From Lysobacter prati (lineage in GTDB: Bacteria; Pseudomonadota; Gammaproteobacteria; Xanthomonadales; Xanthomonadaceae): DNA of 64,000 bases. The stretch covers positions 496,001-560,000 of the forward strand of contig NZ_VLNV01000001.1 of NCBI RefSeq assembly GCF_009765215.1, read 5' to 3'. The notes below the pieces were generated by a model. That model was given only the letters and a program-made list of their open reading frames with translations, ran no database searches and was not told the origin of the DNA. A program made the translations under genes and the position numbers. This document shows positions 17,125 through 25,443 of this stretch, one piece after another; positions within the stretch are counted from its first letter, which is position 1; every line of letters starts with the position of its first letter.

Positions 17125-18270
17125 TCAGCCAGCCTCCGAGTCGGTCGCGAGTCGCGCGTACACCGTTGCCGGTGGTGCGGTCATCGCGGAGTGGATGGAA
17201 GGCGCTTGCACCTCATGCGTGGCCTCCGCGCGTGGTGTCGCGGAGGCGGCTGGGCTGGCGGCGTGTTGAGTGACGCGGGGAGTGGTGGCCGGCGCTTGGA
17301 TCGCGACCGCGGCGATGGCGGGAGCTGGGGCAGCTGGTAGCGCCGGCGTTGACTGCTGCATCGGGCCAACTGGAGCATCCCCGAGCGCGATGGCCGGCGT
17401 CTTGTCCGGCACGGCATCCGGGCCCTGCGGCGCGGCGAGGATTACCAGGAGCACGCGACGGTTGGCGTTGCGGCCTTCGACGGTGGCGTTGTCGGCGATC
17501 GGCTGGTGCTGGCCATAGCCGACCACTGCCAGGCGATCCGCGCCGATACCCTCGGCGACCAGAACGTGCACCACGCTCGCCGCGCGCGCCGCCGACAGCT
17601 CCCAGTTCGACTGGAACTGCACGGTATTGATCGGGACGTTGTCGGTATAGCCTTCCACGCGCAGCGCGTTCGGCGCCTCGCGCAGCACCGCGGCGAGCTT
17701 GCGCACCGTCGCACTGGCCACGGCACTGGGCTGGGCGACGCCGCTGGCGAACAGGATGTCGCTCTGGATCTCGACTTCGAGGTAGGTGCGGCCGCGGCGC
17801 ACGGTGACCAGCTTCTGCCGCACCAGTTCGGTCAGTGCTTCCTGGATCTTCGCGCCGAGCGAGTTGAGCTGGGTATCGCGTTCGAGCAGCGCATGCTGTT
17901 CGACCGCGGAGTTGTTGTTCTGGTGGTTTCGGCCGAACGTGGGCATGTCGAGCATCTGCCGCACGCGCACGCTGGTCACCGCGGTCGTCGATGCCGGGCC
18001 GGTCTTGGCCGCGGCGGTCTGCAACGAGGGCCGGTCGAACGACGAGCCGCGCAGCTGCGCCTTGCCGAGCTGGATCGGCACGATGGTTCGCGGCGGCCCG
18101 CCGAATGCCGACGACAACGCGTCGGACACGACGCGGTACTTGCCCTCGTTGATCGAGGAGATCGCGTACATCACCACGAAGAATGCCAGCAGCAACGTCA
18201 TCAGGTCGCCATAGGGGATCGCCCAGGCTTCGTGGTTGATGTGGTCTTCGTGGTGATGCCTGCGTGCCAT
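17125..18270 (-). CDS. motD: MotD, MotB-type stator subunit
   Basis: 381 residues. One N-terminal membrane helix (IPYGDLMTLLLAFFVVMYAI) holds the proton-binding Asp. An OmpA-like peptidoglycan-binding domain (about 175-275) carries EGYTDNVPINT and NWELSAARAASVV. A long Ala/Pro-rich C-terminal tail (about 100 residues) is unusual in composition but common in this family. Pairs with MotC to form the second stator type. Confidence 0.94.
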   Translation of the reverse strand: MARRHHHEDHINHEAWAIPYGDLMTLLLAFFVVMYAISSINEGKYRVVSDALSSAFGGPPRTIVPIQLGKAQLRGSSFDRPSLQTAAAKTGPASTTAVTSVRVRQMLDMPTFGRNHQNNNSAVEQHALLERDTQLNSLGAKIQEALTELVRQKLVTVRRGRTYLEVEIQSDILFASGVAQPSAVASATVRKLAAVLREAPNALRVEGYTDNVPINTVQFQSNWELSAARAASVVHVLVAEGIGADRLAVVGYGQHQPIADNATVEGRNANRRVLLVILAAPQGPDAVPDKTPAIALGDAPVGPMQQSTPALPAAPAPAIAAVAIQAPATTPRVTQHAASPAASATPRAEATHEVQAPSIHSAMTAPPATVYARLATDSEAG

Positions 18271-18277
18271 CGCGCCC

Positions 18278-19018
18278 TCAGTGCACGTAGCCGTTGAGGC
18301 GTGCTTCGATGTTGCGCGGATTCTCGCCCTGGGCGATCGCGATCAGGCCTTCGATGATCATCTCGCGCTCTTCGGTCTGCGAATGCACCAGGCCCTTGAG
18401 CTTGCTCGCCATCGGCAGTAGCGCCAGGTTGGCCGATCCGATGCCGTAGATGGTCGCGGTGAACGCCGCGGCGATGCCGTGGCCGAGCTTGCTCGGGTCG
18501 GCGAGGTTCTTCATTACCGCCATCAGTCCCAGTACGGCACCGATGATGCCCAGTGTCGGCGCGTAGATGCCCATGCCCTCGAACACCTTGGCCGCGGCGA
18601 GGTCACGCGAGCTCTGGCCATGCAGGTCGATCTCGAGCATCTGCCGTATCGATTCGGGCTCGACACCGTCGACAACCATCTGCAGGCCCTTGCGCATGAA
18701 CGGGTCCTCCTGCATCTGCACCTGCGCCTCAAGGCCCAGCAGGCCCTGCTTGCGTGCGGTGGTGGACCATTCGACGATCTGCGCGATCACTGCCACGCGG
18801 TCGTGCGCGGGCGGCTGGAACACCCAGCGGAACATCCGCATGGCGCGCATGAATGTTGCCATCGGGGTCTGCAGCAGGATCGCCGCCAAGGTGCCGATGA
18901 TGACGATGACGAAGGCTGCCGGCGACCACAGGCCAGACAAGCCGGCGCCCTTGAGCACGCTGCCACCCAGCAGCGCTGCCACGGCGAGAACTGCACCAGT
19001 GATACTGAGTCGATCCAT
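18278..19018 (-). CDS. motC: MotC, MotA-type stator subunit
   Basis: 246 residues with four membrane segments. The cytoplasmic loop and the helix pair KVFEGMGIYAPTLGIIGAVLG and AAFTATIYGIGSANLALLP match the MotA/ExbB family. It starts the motC-motD stator pair with its own sigma-28 promoter inside the end of cheA. Confidence 0.95.
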   Translation of the reverse strand: MDRLSITGAVLAVAALLGGSVLKGAGLSGLWSPAAFVIVIIGTLAAILLQTPMATFMRAMRMFRWVFQPPAHDRVAVIAQIVEWSTTARKQGLLGLEAQVQMQEDPFMRKGLQMVVDGVEPESIRQMLEIDLHGQSSRDLAAAKVFEGMGIYAPTLGIIGAVLGLMAVMKNLADPSKLGHGIAAAFTATIYGIGSANLALLPMASKLKGLVHSQTEEREMIIEGLIAIAQGENPRNIEARLNGYVH

Positions 19019-19025
19019 GAGGTTT

Positions 19026-19052
19026 TTATCGGTTGCAGTGGGGATTACTTGA
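19026..19052 (-). promoter_or_regulatory. Sigma-28 (FliA) promoter of motC-motD
   Basis: On the minus strand the boxes read TCAAGTAA, 11 bases, ACCGATAA. The -35 box overlaps the stop codon of cheA, so motCD can be expressed late on its own as well as by read-through. Confidence 0.78.
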
Positions 19053-20832
19053 GCTGCGAACGCGATCCGGTCACGCTTTCGCGCAAACCGGTGCGCAGCA
19101 GTGCATCGACGTCCAGGATCAATGTCATGCGACCGTCACCGACCAGGCTGGCGCCGGCATAGCCGGGCAATCCGCGCAACGTCGGCGGCAGCGCCTTGAT
19201 CACGACTTCCTCGCGACCGCGCACGCGATCGACGATCAGGCAGAAGCGTTGTTCGCCCGACTGCAGGACGACGCAGGTTGCCTCGGTCAGCGCGATTGGC
19301 GCGAGGCCTAGCCATTCGCGCAGGTCCAGCAGCGGCAGCGGTTCCTGGCGCAGGTCCAGCACCTGTTGGCCGTCGATGACCAGGGTGTTGCCGGTCTGGT
19401 AGGCGAGAACTTCGATCACCCGCACCAGCGGCAGCGCATAGACGTCGTCGTCGATCTCGACCAGCAAGGTCGGCAGGATCGCCAGCGTGAGCGGCACGCG
19501 GATCGCGAAACGGCTGCCCACGCCGGGCTCGGAGTGGATCTGCACGAACCCGGACAGTTCGCGGATGCGCGACTGCACCACGTCCATGCCGACGCCGCGG
19601 CCGGACAGGTCGCTGACTTCGTCGCGGGTGGAGAAGCCGGGCAGGAAGATCAACTGCAGGCATTCCTCGCCCGACAGGCGTGCGGCCGCCTCGGCGTCGA
19701 TCAGGCCCTTGTCGATTGCCTTGCGGCGGACCTTTTCCGGGTCGATGCCGTTGCCGTCGTCGCGGACTTCGATGGCGACATGGTCGCCTTCCTGTTGCGC
19801 GCTCAGGCGCACGCGGCCCTGCTCGGGCTTGCCGGCACGAGTGCGTGCGTCCGGCATTTCGATGCCGTGGTCGATCGCGTTGCGGACCAGGTGCACGAGC
19901 GGGTCGGCCAGCGCCTCGACCAGGTTGCGGTCGAGTTCGGTTTCGGCGCCGACCACTTCCAGGTCGACGTTCTTCTTGAGTTGCCGCGCGACGTCGCGCG
20001 CAAGTTTCGGGAATCGGGCGAATACACGGCCGACCGGCTGCATGCGCGCGGTCATCACCGCCGACTGCAGGCGCGAGGTGGCGACATCGAGCGAGCTGAC
20101 CGCACGGTCGAGGTCGTCGTCGCGCAGGCGCGGTCGGATCGTCTTCAGGCGGTTGCGTGCGAGCACGAGCTCGCCGACCAGATTGACCATCGCGTCCAGG
20201 CGGCGCACGTCGACGCGGACGGTGACTTCGGTCGGATCGGCGGGTGCAGAGGCGGCTGGCCTTGAAGGGGCGGGGGCGGCGGCGCGAGCGGGTTCGGGCA
20301 CGATCGCCACCGCTGCCACTTCGCCGGGAATACCACCGGCGCCGTGCAGGCTGTCGAGCAGTGCTTCGAAATCGAGGTCGTCGATGTCGTCACCGCCGGC
20401 AGCGAAGGCCGCGACCGCGGCGTTGGCCGGTGCTGCTGCCGGCGTCGGTGCGCAGGCGCCCGCGCGCAACGAAGCGAGTAGGGCGTCGGGCGGCGGTGCA
20501 AGCGCGATCCCCGCCGACACGTTGTGGAGCATGTCGGTCAGCAGGTCGAGCGATTGCTGGGCGCCGTCGAATGCGTCAGCGTCCAGCGGTGCGTCGCCGG
20601 TTCGAGCGGCGTTGAGGCGGTCTTCGACCGCGTGGCAGATCGCCACCATCGGGGTGAAGTCGAGGAAGCCGGCGCCACCCTTGATGGTGTGGAAGCCGCG
20701 GAACACCGCGTTGAGGCATTCGCGGTTGGTCGGGGCGTGCTCCAGCGCGACCATCTGCTCGCCGAGCTGGTCGAGGATCTCGCCGACCTCGACGAGGAAG
20801 TCGGCGCAGATGTCGGAGGCGATGGCGGACAC
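19045..20832 (-). CDS. cheA: CheA histidine kinase of the flagellar chemotaxis core
   Basis: 595 residues. HPt phospho-histidine H48 (FHTIKGGAGF); dimerisation, ATPase (LVRNAIDHGIEMP, VRDDGNGIDPEKV, DLSGRGVGMDVV) and CheW-like domains are intact. There is no folded P2 domain; in its place the linker holds the acidic peptide DDIDDLDFEALLDSLHG (148-164), which resembles CheY-binding peptides of FliM and CheZ. It follows cheZ by five bases and lies in the fliA-cheY-cheZ transcription unit, so it is the kinase most likely to control the flagellar motor. Confidence 0.95.
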   Translation of the reverse strand: MSAIASDICADFLVEVGEILDQLGEQMVALEHAPTNRECLNAVFRGFHTIKGGAGFLDFTPMVAICHAVEDRLNAARTGDAPLDADAFDGAQQSLDLLTDMLHNVSAGIALAPPPDALLASLRAGACAPTPAAAPANAAVAAFAAGGDDIDDLDFEALLDSLHGAGGIPGEVAAVAIVPEPARAAAPAPSRPAASAPADPTEVTVRVDVRRLDAMVNLVGELVLARNRLKTIRPRLRDDDLDRAVSSLDVATSRLQSAVMTARMQPVGRVFARFPKLARDVARQLKKNVDLEVVGAETELDRNLVEALADPLVHLVRNAIDHGIEMPDARTRAGKPEQGRVRLSAQQEGDHVAIEVRDDGNGIDPEKVRRKAIDKGLIDAEAAARLSGEECLQLIFLPGFSTRDEVSDLSGRGVGMDVVQSRIRELSGFVQIHSEPGVGSRFAIRVPLTLAILPTLLVEIDDDVYALPLVRVIEVLAYQTGNTLVIDGQQVLDLRQEPLPLLDLREWLGLAPIALTEATCVVLQSGEQRFCLIVDRVRGREEVVIKALPPTLRGLPGYAGASLVGDGRMTLILDVDALLRTGLRESVTGSRSQLK

Positions 20833-20837
20833 GGCGG

Positions 20838-21461
20838 CTACAACCCCAGCGACGACAACAGCTGGTTGGCGTCGTCCTGCGTTGCCGCAGGCGGATCGAC
20901 GCCGGCGAGTGACGGGCCGTGGCCATGGCTTGAGAGCCGCAGTGGTTCGTCTCCATCGGCGATATCACCCAGTCCGGCATGCACCGCGCGGACCAGTTCG
21001 ACCACGCGCCGGATGATCTGTCCGGTGAGGTCCTGGTAGCCCTGTGCGGCGGTCATCTCCGAAAGCCGGGTACGGATCGCCATCAGCGTGGCGGCGTGCT
21101 CTTCCGCGCCGGCTTCCGGCAGCGTTGCCAGCAACGCGCCGCATTCCTGGATCAGGTCGAGGCTGTGGTGGCTGGCGTCTTCGCTCATGCGCACCACGTG
21201 CTCCAGGCGCGCACAGGCTTCGGGCAGGGAACCGCTGCCGGCAGTCCCCGCGCCGTCGCCCATCGCCTGCGCGAGTTCGCGCGCCAGCTTCGCCAGTCCT
21301 TGCACCAGCGGCTGGGTACGCCACTGGATCAGTTCATCGACGTGCGTGCGCCAGGCGGAGTGATCGTCGGCTTCGAGGGCGTCGAGGGCGGCGTGCAGGC
21401 AGTCGATCACGGTCTGGCGGTTCTGCACTTGTCCGCCATCGACCACCGGCACGGCATTCAC
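20838..21461 (-). CDS. cheZ: CheZ, CheY-P phosphatase
   Basis: 207 residues, mostly helical. The active-site region reads [16 protein letters not shown] with the catalytic Asp/Gln pair. The C-terminal end [12 protein letters not shown] is the CheY-binding amphipathic tail. The start is a GTG at 21461 that overlaps the cheY stop (GTGA). Translation is coupled to cheY, its substrate. Confidence 0.95.
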   Translation of the reverse strand: MNAVPVVDGGQVQNRQTVIDCLHAALDALEADDHSAWRTHVDELIQWRTQPLVQGLAKLARELAQAMGDGAGTAGSGSLPEACARLEHVVRMSEDASHHSLDLIQECGALLATLPEAGAEEHAATLMAIRTRLSEMTAAQGYQDLTGQIIRRVVELVRAVHAGLGDIADGDEPLRLSSHGHGPSLAGVDPPAATQDDANQLLSSLGL

Positions 21462-21850
21462 GCTGCGGCCCCGAGGCGCTCGAAGATCTTGCCGAGCTTG
21501 TCGCCCAGCGTCGCGGCGGTGAAGGGCTTGATCACGTAGCCGTTGACGCCGGCCTGCGCGGCTTCGAGGATCTGCTCGCGCTTGGCCTCGGCCGTGACCA
21601 GCAGCACCGGGATCTTCGCCAGCGCGGTATCGGCACGGATCGCCTTGAGCAGGTCGATGCCGGGCATGCCGGGCATGTTCCAGTCGGTGATGACCAGGTC
21701 GAACGGACCCTTGCGCAGCTCGACCAGGGCGCTGTTGCCGTCGTCGGCCTCTGCGGTGTTGAAGAATCCCAGGTCGTTGAGCAGGTTCTTGACGATGCGG
21801 CGCATGGTTGAGAAGTCGTCGACGATGAGGATGCGGATGTTCTTGTCCAT
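21458..21850 (-). CDS. cheY: CheY, flagellar motor response regulator
   Basis: 130 residues. Acid pocket at residues 11-12, phospho-aspartate D56 (ITDWNMPGM), T86 (LLVTAEAK) and K108 (VIKPF), all as in classical CheY. The product binds FliM to change rotation. Gene order fliA-cheY-cheZ-cheA is that of Pseudomonas and Xanthomonas. Confidence 0.97.
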   Translation of the reverse strand: MDKNIRILIVDDFSTMRRIVKNLLNDLGFFNTAEADDGNSALVELRKGPFDLVITDWNMPGMPGIDLLKAIRADTALAKIPVLLVTAEAKREQILEAAQAGVNGYVIKPFTAATLGDKLGKIFERLGAAA

Positions 21851-21902
21851 GCGGGTCTCGTGGTGGTTCAGGTGTTGGCTGTTTTGGAAATGCCTGAGGT
21901 GG

Positions 21903-22664
21903 TCAGGGCAGGTAGTCGTCTTCGTCGTCGCGTTCGCCGCGCCAGTCGCCCAGGCGGGAGCGCAGGCGCACCATGGCCTGGCCGTGGATCTGGCAGACGC
22001 GTGATTCGCTGACCGACAGCACCGCGCCGATCTCGCGCAGGTTCATCTCCTGCTCGTAGTACAGCGACAGCACCAGCTGCTCACGCTCGGGCAGGCCGCC
22101 GATGGCCTCGCCGAGTGCTTCGCGGAAGGCGCCGTTCTCGAACATGCGCGCCGGCGTCGCGTTGCTGCTGGTGGCCAGGCGCGGTTCGCCGTCGTGCTCT
22201 TCCATGTGGGCATCGAGGCTGACCAGCTGGCCGCGGGCCGCGTCTTCGACCATGCGGTGGTACTCGTCCAGGCCGATGCCGAGCGCGTCGGCGACCTGCT
22301 GCGCGGTGGCGGCGCGGCCGGTGCGCTGCTCGATGTCGCGCGTGGCAGCGATCATGTCGCGGTAGCGCCGGTGCACCGAACGCGGCACCCAGTCGCCCCG
22401 GCGGATCTCGTCGATCATCGCGCCGCGGATGCGGATGGAGGCGTAGGTTTCGAACGCGGCGCCCTGGTCGGCCTGGAAATTGCGGGCCGCATCGATCAGG
22501 CCGAGCATGCCGGCCTGGATCAGGTCGTCGATCTCGACGCTGGCCGGCAAACGCGCGGCCAGGTGGTGGGCGATGCGGCGGACCAGTTCGCCGTGGCGGA
22601 CGACGATGTCGGCGGCGCTGCCGTTCTGGGCGGCGCGGTAGTGGGCGGCGGCGACGGCGTTCAT
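21903..22664 (-). CDS. fliA: FliA, flagellar sigma-28 factor
   Basis: 253 residues from the ATG at 22664, which overlaps the flhG stop. Region 2 shows [19 protein letters not shown] and [19 protein letters not shown]; region 4 has [20 protein letters not shown] and the helix-turn-helix [14 protein letters not shown]. It reads the late promoters found in this window (fliC, flgM, motC, chemoreceptor, TonB-like gene) and is held back by FlgM. A much longer upstream frame exists but runs inside flhG. Confidence 0.97.
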   Translation of the reverse strand: MNAVAAAHYRAAQNGSAADIVVRHGELVRRIAHHLAARLPASVEIDDLIQAGMLGLIDAARNFQADQGAAFETYASIRIRGAMIDEIRRGDWVPRSVHRRYRDMIAATRDIEQRTGRAATAQQVADALGIGLDEYHRMVEDAARGQLVSLDAHMEEHDGEPRLATSSNATPARMFENGAFREALGEAIGGLPEREQLVLSLYYEQEMNLREIGAVLSVSESRVCQIHGQAMVRLRSRLGDWRGERDDEDDYLP

Positions 22665-23608
22665 GCGGCCGAGCTCCGCACCGGTGCGACGGCCGATGCA
22701 CTCGCCGACATGTTCGCCGGTGCCTGTTCGATCAGGCGCTCGATGAAGAACTCGACGTGTCCGCGCGGTCCGGGCGGTGACTGCCACTGTCGCGAGCGGC
22801 GGGCGATGTCGCGGAATGCCAGTGCCGACGGCGCCGACGGGAAGGCATCGACGACGGCTTCCTGGCGCTGGATCGCGCGGCGCAGCCATTCGTCGCGCGG
22901 AATCGCGCCGAGGTAGTTGAGGGTGACGTCGAGGAAGCGGTTGCTGACCCGCTGCAGCTTCTCGAACAGCAGGCGACCTTCGGCGGCGGACTGCACCTGG
23001 TTGGCCAGAATCTGCACGCGGGTCATGCCGCGCTCACGGTTGAGTACCTTGATCAGCGCGTAGGCATCGGTGACCGATGCCGGCTCGTCGCAGACCACCA
23101 CGATCACGTCCTGCGCCGCCTGGCAGAAGGTCAGCACGCCGTCGGCGATGCCGGCCGCGTTGTCGATGACCATCGCGTCGATCGGCAGATCGAGCTGCGA
23201 GAACGCATGCACCAGGCCGACATGCTGTTGCGGTTGCAGCTCGGTCATGTGGCGCTTGCCGGAGGAGGCCGGCACCACCATCAGTCCGCCCGGACCTTCG
23301 ATCACGGTGTCACGCAGTTCGCAGCGGCCGGCGAACACGTCGGCCAGGGTGAAGCGCGGTGACAGGCCGAGCATCACGTCGACGTTGGCCAGGCCCAGGT
23401 CGGTGTCGAGCAGCAGCGTGCGCTGGCCGGCATTGACCAGTGCGGTGGCGAGGTTGACCGACACCGAGGTCTTGCCGACGCCGCCCTTGCCGCTGGCGAC
23501 CGCGATCACGCGCGGCGCCGCGCGGCCCGCCGGTGAGGGCAGGGGGGCGGAATGCGGATGGCGGTCCGCCTCGTTCGCGGCGAGCGGGTGGGAGTCAGGC
23601 GACTGCAT
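22661..23608 (-). CDS. flhG: FlhG (FleN), MinD-type flagellar number regulator
   Basis: 315 residues. The deviant Walker A GKGGVGKTSVSVNLATALV and the MinD motifs LLLDTDLGLANVDVMLGL are clear. The N-terminal 33 residues are Pro/Ser-rich, and I do not see the DQAxxLR helix known to stimulate FlhF. The protein limits flagella to one per pole and restrains FleQ. The ATG at 23608 has GAGG upstream and overlaps flhF by 14 bases. Confidence 0.95.
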   Translation of the reverse strand: MQSPDSHPLAANEADRHPHSAPLPSPAGRAAPRVIAVASGKGGVGKTSVSVNLATALVNAGQRTLLLDTDLGLANVDVMLGLSPRFTLADVFAGRCELRDTVIEGPGGLMVVPASSGKRHMTELQPQQHVGLVHAFSQLDLPIDAMVIDNAAGIADGVLTFCQAAQDVIVVVCDEPASVTDAYALIKVLNRERGMTRVQILANQVQSAAEGRLLFEKLQRVSNRFLDVTLNYLGAIPRDEWLRRAIQRQEAVVDAFPSAPSALAFRDIARRSRQWQSPPGPRGHVEFFIERLIEQAPANMSASASAVAPVRSSAA

Positions 23609-25385
23609 GGCGTTCCTCGGGTGCGAGGGGGTTATCGGCAGCACGGCGCACTTTCTCCAGTGTCCGTGCCAGGCGGGTGGCGTCGGCGGTGTCGATGTCG
23701 TCCGGGACGTTCTGGCCGTGGGTGGTGTAGGCCAGCGGCAGGCCGTGCCTGACCGCGACCGAGAGCGCAGAGCCCAGCCGTCCGGATTCGTCGACCTTGG
23801 TCAGGACCACGCCTTCGGGTGCGGCCGGTCCGTAGCGGCGGACGGTTTCGCTGAGGTCGTGCGGGTGGGCGTTGGCGGGCAGCACCAGCAGGCTGCGCAC
23901 GTTGCGCGACTGGTGCAGCCAGAGGATCTGGCCGAACAGGCCGCGATCACGCGGCGAGTAGCCGGGGGTGTCGACGATGACCAGCGGGTAATCGGTGAGC
24001 TGGGCGAGTGCGACCTGCAGGCCTTCGGGGCCGGCAGCCTCGCAGACGGTGATGCCGAGGCGGCGGCCGTGCGCATGCAACTGCTCGCGGGCGCCGGCGC
24101 GGTCGCCGTCGGTGGTGACCAGGGCGACATCACGGGCGCGGTGGCGAGCGGCGAAACGCGCGGCCAGCTTGGCGGCGGTAGTGGTCTTGCCCGAACCGGT
24201 CGGACCGACCAGGGCGATCACGCCGCCGTCGTCGATGGTTTCGCTGCGCGCAGTGGCGATCATGCGCGACAGCTCGGCCAGCATCGGCTCGAGGATCTGC
24301 GCCGGATCCAGGCGCGGGTCGATCTTGGCCGCGACGGCCTGGGCGAGCATGTCCTCGCAGCCGAAATCGAGCAGTGCCTCATAGGCCGCGGCGCGTGCCG
24401 GCGATCCGCGCAGGCGCTCGAGCGAGTACTGCTCCATCTGCTTTTCGATCAGCTGGCGCATGCTCGACAACTCGGCACGCATCGAGATGATCGCGGGGTC
24501 GGCTTGCTCGGCGGAGGTTGCGATGGCGCGAAGTGCCTGCGCCTCAGGGGCGGCGAGTGCGTCGGTGGACGATGCCTTGTCTTCGTTGGCCGCAGGCAGG
24601 TCGATCGGTGTCGCCGCCGGCAGGGCGGATACGGCGGCAGGGATGGCGAGGTAATCGGTATCGCTGTCGACGACGCTGGCCGGCGCCGCAGCGCTCACGG
24701 CTTGCGGCGCGGATTCGATCGCAACAATAGGCGTCATGGGCTCGACCGGATCGAGCGCGGCCATCATCGCCTCGAAGGCATTGGTGGGCGTGGCAGCAGT
24801 CACCGGGGTGACAGCTGCCTGGATGGCGGCCGGCTCGATGGATGCTGGCGCGATCGCCGGCACCAGCGGATCTGCGGGTGCAGTGACGACCGGGGTCGAC
24901 GTCTTCGGCGTGGCGGTCAGCTCGGCCAGCGTGGGGCCGGCCACCGTCGGGCCGTCACCGATCTTGAACACAGCACGTGCGCGGGCCGCGAGCGATTCGC
25001 GCGCCGGCGCATTGCGCGTGGCGACCGCAACCGACGCGGTGGCCATGACCGGTTCGACGACCGGGCTCTGCTGCATCGATGCAGCCGCTTGCACAAGAGG
25101 CTCGGGCGCATGGATCGCCATCGTTGCGACAGCGGCCGCGACCGGCGCAGGTACTGCGTCCATCGGGGCTGCCAGTGCCGGAGCCACCGCTGCCGTCTCC
25201 ATGCCCGGCAGCGCGGCGCGCAACGCCTGCGACACCAGCGATTCGTCGTAGTCGGTGGCGGCGACAACCTCGATGCCACCAGCGATGGCGCGATTGGACA
25301 GGATCACCGCATCGGGGCCCTGTTCGTCGCGGACCATGCGCAACGCGGTGCGCATGTCGGGGGCGATGAAACGCTTGATTCTCAC
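23595..25385 (-). CDS. flhF: FlhF, SRP-type GTPase for polar flagellum placement
   Basis: 596 residues, start GTG at 25385 with AGGAGG upstream. A basic N-terminal B domain (MRIKRFIAPDMRTALRMV) is followed by a long Ala/Pro/Thr-rich linker (about 60-290). The NG GTPase core has VALVGPTGSGKTTTAAKLAA near residue 390, the D.DR.GAREQL motif, DTPGYSPRD, and TKVDESGRLG. The linker is long for the family. With FlhG it sets polar position and number. Confidence 0.95.
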   Translation of the reverse strand: MRIKRFIAPDMRTALRMVRDEQGPDAVILSNRAIAGGIEVVAATDYDESLVSQALRAALPGMETAAVAPALAAPMDAVPAPVAAAVATMAIHAPEPLVQAAASMQQSPVVEPVMATASVAVATRNAPARESLAARARAVFKIGDGPTVAGPTLAELTATPKTSTPVVTAPADPLVPAIAPASIEPAAIQAAVTPVTAATPTNAFEAMMAALDPVEPMTPIVAIESAPQAVSAAAPASVVDSDTDYLAIPAAVSALPAATPIDLPAANEDKASSTDALAAPEAQALRAIATSAEQADPAIISMRAELSSMRQLIEKQMEQYSLERLRGSPARAAAYEALLDFGCEDMLAQAVAAKIDPRLDPAQILEPMLAELSRMIATARSETIDDGGVIALVGPTGSGKTTTAAKLAARFAARHRARDVALVTTDGDRAGAREQLHAHGRRLGITVCEAAGPEGLQVALAQLTDYPLVIVDTPGYSPRDRGLFGQILWLHQSRNVRSLLVLPANAHPHDLSETVRRYGPAAPEGVVLTKVDESGRLGSALSVAVRHGLPLAYTTHGQNVPDDIDTADATRLARTLEKVRRAADNPLAPEERHAVA

Positions 25386-25443
25386 TGCTTCCTCCTGCCG
25401 CGCCGGAACGCCGACGCCACGCTTGTTTCAAGGCACGCTTGTC

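Noticed and set aside
25386-25443. Sigma-54 promoter before flhF
   Set aside because: A TGGC-led stretch exists but lacks the GC at -12 with proper spacing.
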